From Phlegmacium glaucopus (taxonomy: Eukaryota; Basidiomycota; Agaricomycetes; Agaricales; Cortinariaceae), in contig MU130224.1 in NCBI GenBank assembly GCA_015039465.1, positions 276,599-315,378 on the forward strand: a DNA stretch of 38,780 nt, written 5' to 3'. Below the pieces are notes generated by a model, which worked only from the letters and a program-made list of their open reading frames with translations, did not search any database and was not told where the DNA came from. Shown here one piece after another: positions 20,623-31,072 of this stretch. Numbering within the stretch: the first letter of the stretch is position 1; the number at the start of each line of letters is the position of its first letter. The translations under genes and the position numbers were made by a program.

Positions 20623-21473
20623 ATGCCTTTCATTTCTAAAGAACATGAAACTCTTGACAGAGAATTCTTGAACTTTATTGATTGAGTTTGTGATTTCACA
20701 GACAAAGTGACAGATATAAGATTCACACTGGAAAAAGGAGTCAACATTTCTCATATCCTTTTCCCCCCATTCAATCCTTTCCAAACAATTGGAAAATACT
20801 GCTGAATATGCCTCGAATTCCTTCTTCATGCTCTCCTTGCCTTACTCATTCTCAAACCCCTATTTTCAATTTCACTCATGACAAATTTTCTTCTTACATC
20901 CAGACTCAAAACAACATCAACAACCTCACCCCTTTCCTTCAAACAAACCCTGTTTTATATATCAAATTTCTTTATTTTCATCACATCAACCAACGCATCA
21001 AAGGAGCTGAACAAGAACTTCAATATCAGAAAGAACAAGCAGACACATTGTTTGACAACATGGTCAGCTGTGGCCTAACCAACCAAATCAAACCCCTCAT
21101 CAGACTCAAATGACGAAACCCTATTATTTCTCAACAAAGATCCCCTTATCCCAAATATATTCAACAATCTCCTCTTCCAATCCCTGAATCAACTTCCTCT
21201 GGCACTCAACAAAATCCCATCATCATTGAAGACAACAACAATATTGTTTTACAAAGACACTGTTCTATTTGTGATGTCAACAGTCATTCTTCCTGACAAT
21301 GCTTCTTATCCATCACTGGAGAACCTGTCATCTTGCAAAATGAACGACTACCGAATGAATATCAACTTTTCAACATCTGTCATGAAGAAGGTCATGGTTG
21401 GCACCACTGTCCACTTGGAGAAAGAGAGGAGATAGACATTGATACTGGGTCAATTTCGGAGTCATCAATGTAA
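20623..21473 (+). pseudogene. Accessory third ORF of gypsy copy 3 with two CCHC-type knuckles
   Basis: Downstream of pol an ATG at 20623 begins a frame with FTDKVTDIRFTLEKGVNISH and ILFPPFNPFQTIGKY, a pattern I recall from extra ORFs of Agaricomycete gypsy elements. After a frame change near 20800-20810 it continues (20808-21473) through a Gln/Glu-rich helix to two knuckles: CSICDVNSHSS-stop-QC (C-x2-C-x4-H-x4-C with TGA 21294-21296 inside) and FNICHEEGHGWHHC, where the first Cys is replaced by Phe. Other TGA codons lie at 20683 and 21111. The role is unknown; nucleic-acid binding is inferred from the knuckles. Confidence 0.65.
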
Positions 21474-21484
21474 AACAGGGGTAA
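21474..21484 (+). promoter_or_regulatory. Polypurine tract of gypsy copy 3
   Basis: A mostly purine run (AAACAGGGGTAA) directly precedes the TGTTAC start of the 3' LTR, the expected location of the plus-strand primer. Confidence 0.55.
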
Positions 21485-21882
21485 TGTTACAAACTTTATT
21501 TTCTTTTTCTTTAACTCCACCAAACACGATGCCGTTTCATCTACACACATTATGCATACTCTTTTCATTCTTTCATCAACATGCATATGACTCATTGCAT
21601 GAGTCACCTTTATTTTTACCTATGACTCACTCCTTACATGCAGACAACTCACACTATGCATGACTCACCTATTCACTATAAATACCATATTTACTCTTGA
21701 TGTATTCTCTAGCTAGTTCTTGAGAATTGTACCCACTTTTCTATCTCAATCTTCCTCAAACTCCTAAGACAATTCCTTGAGACAATTCTCTTGGTACTCT
21801 TTTGAGCTCACACTGAACAACAAACTCATCTTTATACAACTGTCTACAGTCAGAGTCATCTAAACTGTTTGAAGCTGTAACA
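21485..21882 (+). repeat. 3' LTR of gypsy copy 3
   Basis: Starts TGTTACAAAC after the polypurine tract and ends GCTGTAACA, giving TGTTAC/GTAACA terminal inverted repeats. A CTATAAATA box lies near 21678. The left half contains several ATGACTCA-type words, candidate bZIP-like sites. The LTR is about 398 bases, distinct in sequence from the copy-2 LTR. Confidence 0.8.
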
Positions 21883-22284
21883 CACAATGTACCTGTATTT
21901 GTAATGAAAATATTTATTCAAGTCACCAACACCATATATTTCCAATCAGAAGTACATCATTTTTTGGTCTGGCATAGTACATAATCAATAATATGTCTCA
22001 TTTACTTTATAACTTCAGGTTTTATTAATATTAACATACTCCTATTGCAAAAATCCAATTCAAAGTTGTCACTAATTGGCAAAATGATTTAGTAGTATTT
22101 TTCCTTTCATGTTTACTTTTAGTGATGTCATAGTTATAACACCAATACTACAAACTTCCGGCCTCAAATTTCAAGATATATTTATTTCTAAGAAATAAGA
22201 TTTAATTTTAGAAAATAAAATTTAAAATGAGAATTTCTTGTCTAATTGGTGATATCCTAACAAAAGTCTATTTTAACTGGTTCT

Positions 22285-22395
22285 TATGGCTTGACCTGGT
22301 TATGGTTCTGGTTCTGGTTTTCCTAAGTGGTTCTGGTTCTGGTTCTGAGAAAATGGGTCCCGAACCAAACTGAACCAAACTGAACTTTGGCATCC
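22285..22395. repeat. GGTTCT/GAACCA simple repeats
   Basis: Repeated GGTTCTGGTTCTGG words (22308-22355) are followed by the roughly complementary GAACCAAACTGAACC words (22361-22388), so the stretch can fold back on itself. The surrounding 21890-22920 is otherwise AT-rich non-coding DNA between the last LTR pieces and the NLR gene. Confidence 0.6.
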
Positions 22396-22412
22396 CTATT
22401 GACACCTTTTAC

Positions 22413-22642
22413 ACATGACTCATCTTTTTACTATAAATATTGTATTTACTATCTCATGTATTCTCTAGCTAGTTCTTGAGAATCACACCTGCTTTACTCC
22501 ATGATCTTTCTCAAACTCTCTAAAGACAATACTGAAGATGACCTTTAGCACTCTTGAGAGCTCATACTTGAACCAACAAACAGAGCTTAGTTTGACTGTC
22601 TACGATCAGATTCTCTGAATTGTTTGAAGTCATAACATATTT
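22413..22642 (+). repeat. Diverged LTR fragment related to the copy-3 LTR
   Basis: This segment aligns with about 21661-21882, sharing TGACTCA, ACTATAAATA, the CTCTAGCTAGTTCTTGAGAA block and the end TTTGAAGTCATAACA. Divergence is considerable, so it belongs to an older insertion. Confidence 0.75.
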
Positions 22643-22921
22643 ACCCCATCATATGAATATTTAAGAACAATTCAATACCATCATTTCAAGTAGTACCAGC
22701 ACAGTTTTCTCAACACTTGTGTATGTACAAATCTGTGAGTGGAATTTTATTGTCTGTCATCCTGTCTGGCTTGTTGTGCATATTGGGAAAGACAATACAT
22801 GATCATGATCAATCTAATATAATATATTCATACAGGTATTCAGACAAATTGATGTTGTTTCAAAACAAATTTCAATTGAAGTAGAGTACAAACACTTTTA
22901 TATTTTAATGATTAGACGACT

Positions 22922-25821
22922 TTAGTTTCTTCCTATTCTCTTTCTTATATTGATGACTTGAACTTCCAGTTTCTCTGCCTCACTCCACCTTCCCTGATTA
23001 CTGTATGTTGTTGCTAGATTTGCCATGATTGTGAGGGTGTCTGGATGTTCTGCACCAAGCAGCTTCTTCCTCATGTCCATGACTTGAACCTCCAGCTGCT
23101 CTGCCTCATTCCACCTTCCCTGATTACTGTATGTGCTTGCTAGATTTCCCATGCTTGTGAGGGTGTCTGGATGTTCTGCACCAAGCAGCTTCTTCCTCAT
23201 GTCCATGACTTGAACCTCCAGCTGCTCTGCCTCATTCCACCTTCCCTGATTACTGTATGTGCTTGCTAGATTTGCCATGCTTGTGAGGGTGTCTGGATGT
23301 TCTGCACCAAGCAGCTTCTTCCTCATGTCCATAACTTGAACCTCCAGCTGCTCTGCCTCATTCCACCTTCCCTGATCACTGTATGTGCTTGCTAGATTTG
23401 CCATGCTTGTGAGGGTGTCTGGATGTTCTGCACCAAGCAGCTTCTTCCTCATGTCCATGACTTGAACCTTAAGCTGCTCTGCCTCATTCCACCTTCCCTG
23501 ATCACTGTATGTTGTTGCTAGATTTGCCATGCTTGTGAGGGTGTCTGGATGTTCTGCACCAAGCAGCTTCTTCCTCATGTCCATGACTTGAACCTCCAGC
23601 TGCTCTGCCTTATTCCACCTTCCCTGATTACTGTATGTGTTTGCTAGATTTGCCATGCTTGTGAGGGTGTCTGGATGTTCTGCACCAAGCAGCTTCTTCC
23701 TCATGTCCATGACTTGAACCTCCAGCTGCTCTGCCTCATTCCACCTTCCCTGATTACTGTATGTGCTTGCTAGATTTGCCATGCTTGTGAGGGTGTCTGG
23801 ATGTTCTGCACCAAGCAGCTTCTTCCTCATGTCCATGACTTGAACCTCCAGCTGCTCTGCCTCATTCCACCTTCCCTGATGACTGTATGTTGTTGCTAGA
23901 TTTGCCATGATTGTGAGGGTGTCTGGATGTTCTGCACCAAGCAGCTTCTTCCTCATGTCCATGACTTGAACCTCAAGCTGCTCTGCCTCACTCCACCTTC
24001 CCTGATTCCTATATGTACTAGCTAGATTTACCATGATTGTGAGGGTGGATGGATGTTCTGCACCAAGCAGCCTCTTCCTCATGTCCATGACTTGAAGTTG
24101 CAGCTGCTCTGAATGCTTCCAGTCTCCATTCTCTCTCATTACTAATGCAAATTTGTCATATATATCATCATAATATTGTCTGACAAGTCCAATCTGGCTG
24201 CCATGCAATTCATTTGCTTTGATATGTGGAAAAATTGCTAGTCGTAATGCATAATCCTGACTTGTAAGTTCCCATGGAATTGCACAGGACAAGATTGTGC
24301 TTCCTATCTGATATATTCTTTGCTGGTCAAATTTTGACATTTGCTCCCGACTCCAGCAGTGCACCAGAGGGTGAATAGAGAATATATCTGATGATGGTCC
24401 TCTTTTTATCAGGGAGAAGGAGAGAAGTACACCAATCCCTTGTCCAAAGATGAAGTCATCCCAGTGTCCATCATTGTCCAAGCCAAGCAGAGTATGATCA
24501 AGTGAAGTCCTTGCCTGGGGTAGCTTTTCAGCTACCTCACTATTCATATGTTGCCTGGACTCAGCAGCAGATTGGAATATTTCTTTAGAAATATTGCTAT
24601 GGTGATAAAAAGCACATATTTGAAGAATTAGAATTGCAGCCTGGGCTGCTTGTGCATTTCCTGCAGTGGATTGTCCACCAGCTCTCTTTTCTATTTCTTT
24701 AAAAGATAAATCCCAAGTCCCATAGACTGTTCTGTCATAATTTGATGCTCCTCTGAATGAAGCATCTGACATAAGAGTCTGACGATGTAAAGAGAATTGT
24801 CTCAGATATCTACTGATATCACATTTCCCAGCTTCAATATAAGCACCAGCATGATTAACAGCCAAAGGAATGCAGCCAAGCTCAGTGACAATCTTTCTAG
24901 CATCCTCTACATAATTGGCTGGATTCAAACAGCTAGCCCTGAGAAGTAGAGTTATAGCATCTGCTTCCTCCATTTCACTGATGTGAATGCTGTTCTCAAA
25001 TGATATGACCCTTCCCATGGATCTGTTTCTGCTAGTAATGAGAATATTACCTCTGTTACCTGAGGGAAAGAACTTGGCAACATCCTCAGGAGCAGGATCA
25101 TCAGCATTATCAAAAATCATCAACCATTCCTCTTGAATGCAAGATATCCACTGGAGGACAGACTCAACTGAGCCATCCACACCAAAAGCATGTGCAGCAG
25201 GAATGCTAGATATGCCTTTGAGAGACATTGTCATGCTTTCATGAGAAGAAGCATCAACCCAGAACACATGTGAAAAACTAGGGCAAGAAATGGATCCACA
25301 AGTGTTGCAAGTGGCAATGTGAACAAACATACCTGCCAGACATTTCTTCTGTGAACTTGAGACAGATCTGAGTCTTTCCAATCCCACCCATTCCCCAAAG
25401 GAGGCAAGAGCGCCTCGACATCAGTCTACAATTAGCGCGATGAAAAAAAACATTCCCAAGTTTGTCGAGTACATCTTTCCGCCCAGTAAAGAATGGACTG
25501 GAGTTTGGTTTTTGACGTACAGGGATTTTCATCTGCCCTTCACCAGGGAGATTATAGTAGTTCTGGTAGTAGTTAACCTATTACTAATCATTTACACAGC
25601 CTACGGGAAAGACTTACAAAAGTGCCGCCACTGACGAGTATATGCTGGGCATTCGCAAAGAAACCCGAGCCAGAACGCTGAGTCTGCTGATCATGAGTAA
25701 AAGCCGAGAAAACAGGGTGTAAGCAACTCACCAAGGGGTTTTGTTCTGATTGCGTGGATCTCGCTTGCGTTGTTACTTCGTGCGAGGACGGCAATATTGG
25801 AAGATGGGTATTCGGAAACAT
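22922..25821 (-). CDS. NLR-like STAND protein: NB-ARC domain plus nine TPR repeats
   Basis: A four-exon model reads 25821-25732, 25686-25618, 25532-25333 and 25277-22922, all GT-AG introns of 45-85 bp, giving 904 residues. After a short N-terminus with a GFFANAQHILVSGGTF motif (familiar from Agaricomycete NLR-like proteins) comes an NB-ARC ATPase: P-loop GMGGIGKTQ (about residue 103), Walker B WLMIFDNADD, GNILITSRNR and the GLPL-like ELGCIPLAVNHAGAYIEAG. A winged-helix-like region precedes nine 42-residue kinesin-light-chain-type TPR repeats, then a short Arg/Lys tail. By family knowledge such STAND ATPases oligomerise on ligand binding and act in non-self recognition or programmed cell death. 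No known effector domain is visible N-terminally. The true start may lie further upstream; exon 1 is the least certain. Confidence 0.85.
22958..24091 (-). repeat. Nine tandem 126-bp units encoding 42-residue TPR repeats
   Basis: Each unit encodes MDMRKKLLGAEHPDTLTxM followed by xNLAxTYSxQGRWxEAEQLEV. The copies are nearly identical at the DNA level, with differences concentrated at a few codons: Ser/Thr/Asn before TYS, Asn/Asp/His after TYS, Asn/Ser and Glu/Lys near the end, and Ile/Ser after TLT. The first and last copies diverge most. Such homogeneity points to recent unequal exchange or gene conversion. Confidence 0.95.
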
Positions 25822-26591
25822 GTGCTAAATGAGCAGTATTTAGCGAAGACAATCGTGCGCGAAACATGATTGCCAACCGTGGGTGGAGTTTCTGTACCAG
25901 CTTGCCTGGTCACATCAAATATCGACGCTGCAACAGGTACAGAAATTGGAGAAATTCCGCGTGCTTCTCTACTGGCAATCGCTACAGCGGCAGGTACGTG
26001 ATCGACGCCGACCATTGAGAACAGCAAATCACTTGAAAATGTGAGGACGTTAAGTCATAGTCCAACAGGGGTTCAGCCGCTCACCTTGTTCCTGCATACG
26101 TCGTTGCCGTACCATCAGAACTTGAATCCACGTCCATCGACGATGGTGCAGACGGCGCTGGTGAATGAAATAGCTTCTTTCTGGGCGATGGAGTAACTTC
26201 GTCTATGCGATGTCTCTTAGATGGTCTTTTGCTCCGTGAAGATGATAGTCAAAAGACTCGTCCCATGTGTAGTGGCTGTGCGAGTTCGATGTTTGCTCTT
26301 CCCACGGTAAAATAGGGTAAAGTCTGCAGTGCAAGTCCTATTATTATTAAACTTCTATATTCACTCTATACAGTATCGCTGTAAATCACTCACCCAAAGC
26401 AATGGCACATCGAGAATATCCTCGGCACTTCTGCTGGCCCTCCTACTTTGATCTACGTATGTGGTAGCGAATGAGTCAGGCCGTATTGACATTGGTAGCC
26501 TATTCATATCAAATAAAATGTTCCTCGCATTAGTGCGTTGGCGGTAGAAATTAGGGAGGAATCTGGATTTCCCAGCTACTGTCAATAGCAT
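25773..26591 (-). pseudogene. Uncharacterised host gene with one in-frame TGA
   Basis: Exons 26591-26394, 26323-26085 and 26031-about 25773 are joined by GT-AG introns of 70 and 53 bp with preserved frame. The N-terminal 90 residues end in a GRANIELAQPLHMGRVF segment before TGA at 26249-26251. Beyond it the same frame continues as a basic, nuclear-signal-like stretch (SKRPSKRHRIDE, SPRKKLF), a Ser/Asp-rich part and a hydrophobic part, clearly coding in texture. Either the TGA is a nonsense mutation (CGA to TGA would be Arg) or an unseen splice removes it. I do not recognise the family. Its 3' end overlaps the NLR 5' exon, so it could alternatively be the upstream part of that gene. Confidence 0.45.
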
Positions 26592-26699
26592 ATTGTTCTT
26601 CACATTAACGCGCGATTACTGGGCAGCACGAGACTCATATTGCAAATAGATGCAATCAAACGGTGTGGTTCCCACCCGATAAAACGCAATGACTGCCAA
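26592..26699. promoter_or_regulatory. Short divergent intergenic region
   Basis: Only 108 bases separate the proposed start codons of the minus-strand gene (26591) and the plus-strand MFS gene (26700). Promoter elements for both must lie here or inside the neighbouring genes. No clear TATA box is visible; two CAATGACTGC-like words occur near 26688 and 26699. Confidence 0.4.
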
Positions 26700-28755
26700 A
26701 TGACTGCAATGTCTGTACCTCTAATGACCACAGCGCGAATAACGAGTTTGGCTGCCTCGTTCATCGTTGCATTGGGTTCTGGAACGAACTATGTAATTTC
26801 CAGCTATGCCTGCAGAGCAACCCAAGATCCTAAAATTGATTTTTGCTAGGTCTTCTCAGGTGAACGAGACCTCCCTACAAAAGTAACAGACAAGAATCAC
26901 TGATTTTTTCCCTTTTGTAGCATATTCACCTCAGCTAGGAGCCCGTTTAAAGATGTCTCATACTCAGTTAAACTTTGTTGGATCAGCCGGAAACGGTATG
27001 ACATTCTACTATCTTTATACCTTATCGATTCCAATTCGAATTCATCCAGCTGGCGTGTACAGCAGCGGCCTAGTGTGGGGCTCGATAGTCGACTCTTACG
27101 GTCCTCGTATCCTTCTTTCATGTAGTTTTATATTCCTCTTGGGCGGTTATTCCGGCATCAGATACTTCTATGATTCCGGCCCTCCACCGGAAGCTAGAAC
27201 GCTACCAAATCTGGGTTTCGGCATCCTAATTTTTTGCTCTTTTATAACGGGATGTGGAGGAGGCGGAGGGTTGGCCAGCACTGTGAACTCGGTGGCGAAA
27301 TCTTTCCCAGATCGAGCAGTACGTATTGTATATGATATATCAAGTGAAATCTATTCATTTGTTCATCCTCAGCGTGGGTCCGCAACTGGTCTAGTCGCTT
27401 CTGCGTTTGGGTTATCGGCATTCTTCTTCTCCAGCATCTCTAATGTATATTTTGCAAATGACCCATCAGCGTTCCTCCTTCTCCTCTCCCTGGGTACTTC
27501 CCTCCCAATGATCATGGGTTTTTTCCTTGTCCGTCCAATCCCATTACTAGACGAAGGCGTTTGGCGTAATTATCAAGTAAGCAACAACAGCCGAACTCGC
27601 TTGTTGGATTCCGATTTTATCGAGGGAGAAAATTCGCACGCTACTTATACCGTACCCAATGTTGCTACGGCGTATACAATAAGGGATGTTTCAGAGAACG
27701 ACATTTACCAGGTGTCACGACCGAGTGCCGTCTCGGATTCCCTCTTACTGCGAAATTTGGAGAACCGAACGGTATTACAGAGCGGTGATTTTTGGTTGCT
27801 ATTCACTATTCTCTCTCTGCGTATGTGCTTCCAGTTTCTTGGATCATTGATTTTTAATTCTGATTAGTGTCTCGTTGTTTATAGTCAGCGGGACAGGAAT
27901 GTTGTGTATGTGTTCACAGATTCAAACAAGTTTGGTTTATTCATTACATTTGCAGTCATGAATAATGTCGGTTCTATGTCGCAGTTCTTATACGCACACA
28001 AAAATTCGAATTACGACGATGCAGAGGCATCTAGATGGCAGGCTTCTCAAGTTTCTACTATTAGTCTCATGAACTTTTTAGGACGAATATTCATAGGTAA
28101 ATCTGCCATACTTCATGTTTCCTGCTTTCTCATTTCTTTGATTGTTGGCAGGATTAATATCAGATTTTGTCAAGAACAAATATGACACGCCACGATCCTA
28201 CTCGATTACCCTGGTTGCTTCTATCCTGCTCGTTTCTCAGATCGTAGCAGCTAATGTTAGGGATATCTCTCACTTGTGGATGGCAAGCTCGCTTCTTGGG
28301 TTGGCTCATGGGTGCGCATTTTCCTTGTTCCCTACTGTTTGTCTCGAGTGGTTCGGGATATGTATGTTTTGAATCTTACTCTTTGATTTGAGACGAAAAT
28401 TGATTGGATATCCCTAGCTACTTTCTCTGAGAACTGGGGTTATCTAGGCGCGTCGCCGATGGCAGCTGGAAACCTCTTTTCCTTCATCTTCGGGCGGAAT
28501 GTTGACGCCCATAACGACTCAAGATTCTTTACTGTACCTCTCATCACAGTTATGGATTCTATGCCTAACTGCTTGGAAGGTTTGGATTGCTACGTTGGGG
28601 GTATTTATTTCACGATTGGCACAACGGTTTTGGCTGTCCTGCTTAGCATCTGGGCCGGATATAAAGATCGGCAAAGGAAATATTTGGGCCTGGCGCACCC
28701 TACCCGAAAACGTACTGGTGTGGATCATAGCGTGGATCATAATGGAGAGAGATAG
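26700..28755 (+). CDS. MFS transporter A, Mch1/nodulin-like family
   Basis: Nine exons give 534 residues: 26700-26792, 26850-26859, 26921-26995, 27050-27318, 27373-27820, 27885-27905, 27956-28096, 28152-28361, 28418-28755. Introns are 50-64 bp and GT-AG. The spliced N-terminus reads ALGSGTNYVFSAYSPQLGAR, the hallmark start of the nodulin-like/Mch1 MFS family. About 12 hydrophobic segments are expected: six before a long hydrophilic central loop (about residues 220-300) and six after, with NNVGSMSQ and SRWQA(S/T)QVS motifs in the second half. Yeast Mch1 is a vacuolar-membrane protein related to monocarboxylate transporters with no proven substrate, so I assign none. Two exons are microexons of 10 and 21 nt. 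Paralogue B lies on the opposite strand at 31985-34115. Confidence 0.88.
26850..26859 (+). other. 10-nt microexon of MFS transporter A
   Basis: GTCTTCTCAG is flanked by CTAG and GTGAAC. Including it joins NY to VFS and then AYSPQLG in frame. The same ten bases occur at the same position in paralogue B (33949-33958), while the adjacent introns differ, which supports it being an exon. Confidence 0.88.
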
Positions 28756-29563
28756 AATAGAAATGTATACAAGGGGTCAGGGCTTTTGTGGTATACCCGC
28801 AGGACCTCACTTATTTTCGTTATTTACCTTTTCTTTCGTGTGTTCGGTATTAACCCAATGTACAGTCTATATCTGTACTATATCTCTCAGGCAGCTAGTC
28901 CGCCTATTTCAATGGCATTCTCCAGAACTTCTCAGGTTCAATCATAACTATCCGTTATTCCACCCACTTTATTTTTGGATCTATCAGATAATGCATATAT
29001 TTGGTACCAAATGGGAAAGCATTTATAGAAAACAGGATACAAAAAGATAACGATTTCGAATCCATCCTAATATCTGGACAGGAAGCAGTATAGATAAGGG
29101 ATCTGCTGCCACTCATGACGACGAGGCAAGAAATAACTCCGATTCGAACAATATCAATACCGATCCGCAGGCTCAAGAGAGAATGCATAGGTGCCAGAGC
29201 AATAGAATACCATGAATCGCATATATCTTGGCTAGGTGCACGTGAATAGATAAAGCAGGGGGTGCAGTCCAAGCCAAGATATCAAACTAGTTTCTGTCAG
29301 CAAACGTATGAACACCAGAGTGAGGAGGGCCTAGGGCGTTCTTCCAAGAATGGTTCTAGTCTCAGATGTGCGTTTTATCCCGCCTGACCTCCGTTGGATA
29401 AGTGGGCTCGCGATCCATCGTATCCAGTCAGACCTACTTGATCGTTTGAATTTCTATACAAGATGGTGAATTATTTGCCAAAGCACGTACTGTTTTGCAT
29501 CGAAGTATTATTGGGAGTTGAATTCACTGAGAAGAAACAATCCAGAAGTTGAGTTCAAATTCA
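28756..29563. other. Intergenic, convergent 3' ends
   Basis: This 808-base gap lies between the 3' ends of MFS transporter A (+) and the putative regulator (-). Reading frames (e.g. 28955-29272) lack motifs. No RNA gene or repeat boundary is apparent. Confidence 0.5.
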
Positions 29564-31072
29564 TTAACGAAAGATGATGAAATACGAACCCTGCATTGAA
29601 TTCAGGACTGGATCCTGACCATGAACGTCCTCGCCATTCGTCGGGTTTTGATAGTGCAAAGTATTGTTTTGCGTCTGAGTAGGCGACATGATATCCGGAC
29701 CTGCATTCTTCCCAGGTGGTCGGCCCTCCACACGTCTCACGAATTCTCCCCAGCAAGCTCTATCATCCGCGCCCATTGATTCAAACTGTTCTCGCAATGT
29801 TTGATGTGCCTTACGCCAAACCGCTCTGTGCCGACAAACCGTGCTTTTAACATAACGACTGCCGAATACACGTTCAAAGGCAATGCGTTGAGTCATGTTA
29901 GAGCTACTTGAGGAGTGAGAAATGAGTACATCCATGGCATGAAACCCGTTGGAAATCTCGGAAACAGTGTAGTCGTTTGGCCAACGCTTGAGAGGAGGAT
30001 GGGGGTGGTATGGGATGGGGGAAGCGGCGTTTGAGGACGTCAAAAGATATTGTGGAAGGGGAGTGGCATCGGGGGATGTGTTTGTTGACGCTTGCCCGTA
30101 GAAAACTGGCTGGTACATGTAAAGGTTATTGTCCTGGCCGTTTGATTGAGGATCAGCTACATTGGAAGAAGCATCCGACGAAGAGGGTCCCGATCCAGGG
30201 CTTGTTTCCGAAGCCGCGACCGTTGCGCCGCTATGATTCAAATAGTAGCCGTGCGAAATATGGACTTTGGGGCTATGTCCCGACTCCTGAATCTCGCTTT
30301 GTGGTGCTGGTCGCTTTAGCGTGCTATGAGCGGGCATTCCCTGGTTAGTTGTAGTGATTGGCAACGCCTGTGGTTTGTTTGGAGTCCTTGAAGATGAAGC
30401 AGAGCCATTCGCAGAAGCCAAAATGTGAGATCGAGGATCACACGAAGTTTGCAACTGGATTTCTTCTCGAAAACTTACGCATTCGTCCTCGGATAGACCT
30501 TCAATCAAACTTCGCCGAAGCTTGTAAAGCAATCGCTGCTGTGTTTCGACAACACGCACAGAAGTGATTGTGTGCTGTTCCCAATGGCGTGACAGTGGAA
30601 TGTAAGTATCAAGATACGATGATGATGTTAAACCTAGATCCGCGATAAGGGTGCTAAATCGCGATAGTTGAAAATAGGGAAAAGTAGGAAGTATCTGTTG
30701 TAGCCGTATTGGGTCGGTGTTAGCCTGGAGGTGTCACAAAAGGTATCAGACTCAAATGCTTTTTAAAAAAATTGGGATACAAGGAAACGTTCTCTCGGGA
30801 CGTCCAATAAACTCACTTTATACCATATGATGATGGTAACTGAGCGATTCAATTCATCCAGCTGCCTCTGCATCTCCTACTCACCCAAAAACGGCTATAA
30901 ATAAGTTTGGGCACTCAAAAATCCATTGCAGGTATATACTTGCCTCCTCTGCAGAGGGCAATTGTGATGATGAATTTTGATGAGAATTTCGACCGCTAGC
31001 TAATGACAGGTTGGTGGCCGGTGTCAAGGAATTCACGTAGGTGCCTATTTGTTGCTCATGATTAGGGTTCAT
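29564..31072 (-). CDS. Putative regulatory protein with a conserved basidiomycete C-terminal domain
   Basis: Three exons: 31072-30944, 30876-30817 and 30724-29564, about 450 residues. Intron 1 has a GC donor (GAG|GCAAGT), the usual context of GC-AG introns. A short N-terminus is followed by an amphipathic helix (MQRQLDELNRSVTIII), a helical segment (residues about 65-130), a long Ser/Pro/Gln-rich disordered middle, and near the C-terminus a compact basic domain with WPNDYTVSEISNGF, AFERVFGSRYVKSTVCRHR and WGEFVRRVEGRPPGK. I recall this last block from conserved uncharacterised Agaricomycete proteins. Its Arg, His and Trp pattern plus disordered flanks suggest nucleic-acid binding, an inference only. 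A GTAAGT word inside exon 3 (near 30478) could start an optional intron, but the frame is open through it. Confidence 0.75.

Noticed and set aside
7131..21296. TGA read as a sense codon (alternative genetic code) in the retroelements
   Set aside because: The NLR and both MFS genes use TGA only as a terminator or not at all, and the elements also carry frameshifts and truncations, so decay explains the TGA codons.
22922..25821. Prokaryotic-type TPR/NB-ARC gene acquired by transfer
   Set aside because: Several short spliceosomal introns and a fungal N-terminal motif indicate a resident fungal NLR family.
26953..27867. Continuous 304-codon ORF as the MFS coding unit
   Set aside because: It reads through two short introns and stops early; splicing gives a family-like protein matching paralogue B exon by exon.
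28499..29050. 183-codon ORF overlapping the end of MFS A
   Set aside because: It is out of frame with the transporter last exon and its tail runs into non-coding DNA.
30010..30348. Plus-strand ORF opposite the putative regulator
   Set aside because: It is a shadow of the coding strand of the regulator exon, Arg/Pro-rich without family resemblance.
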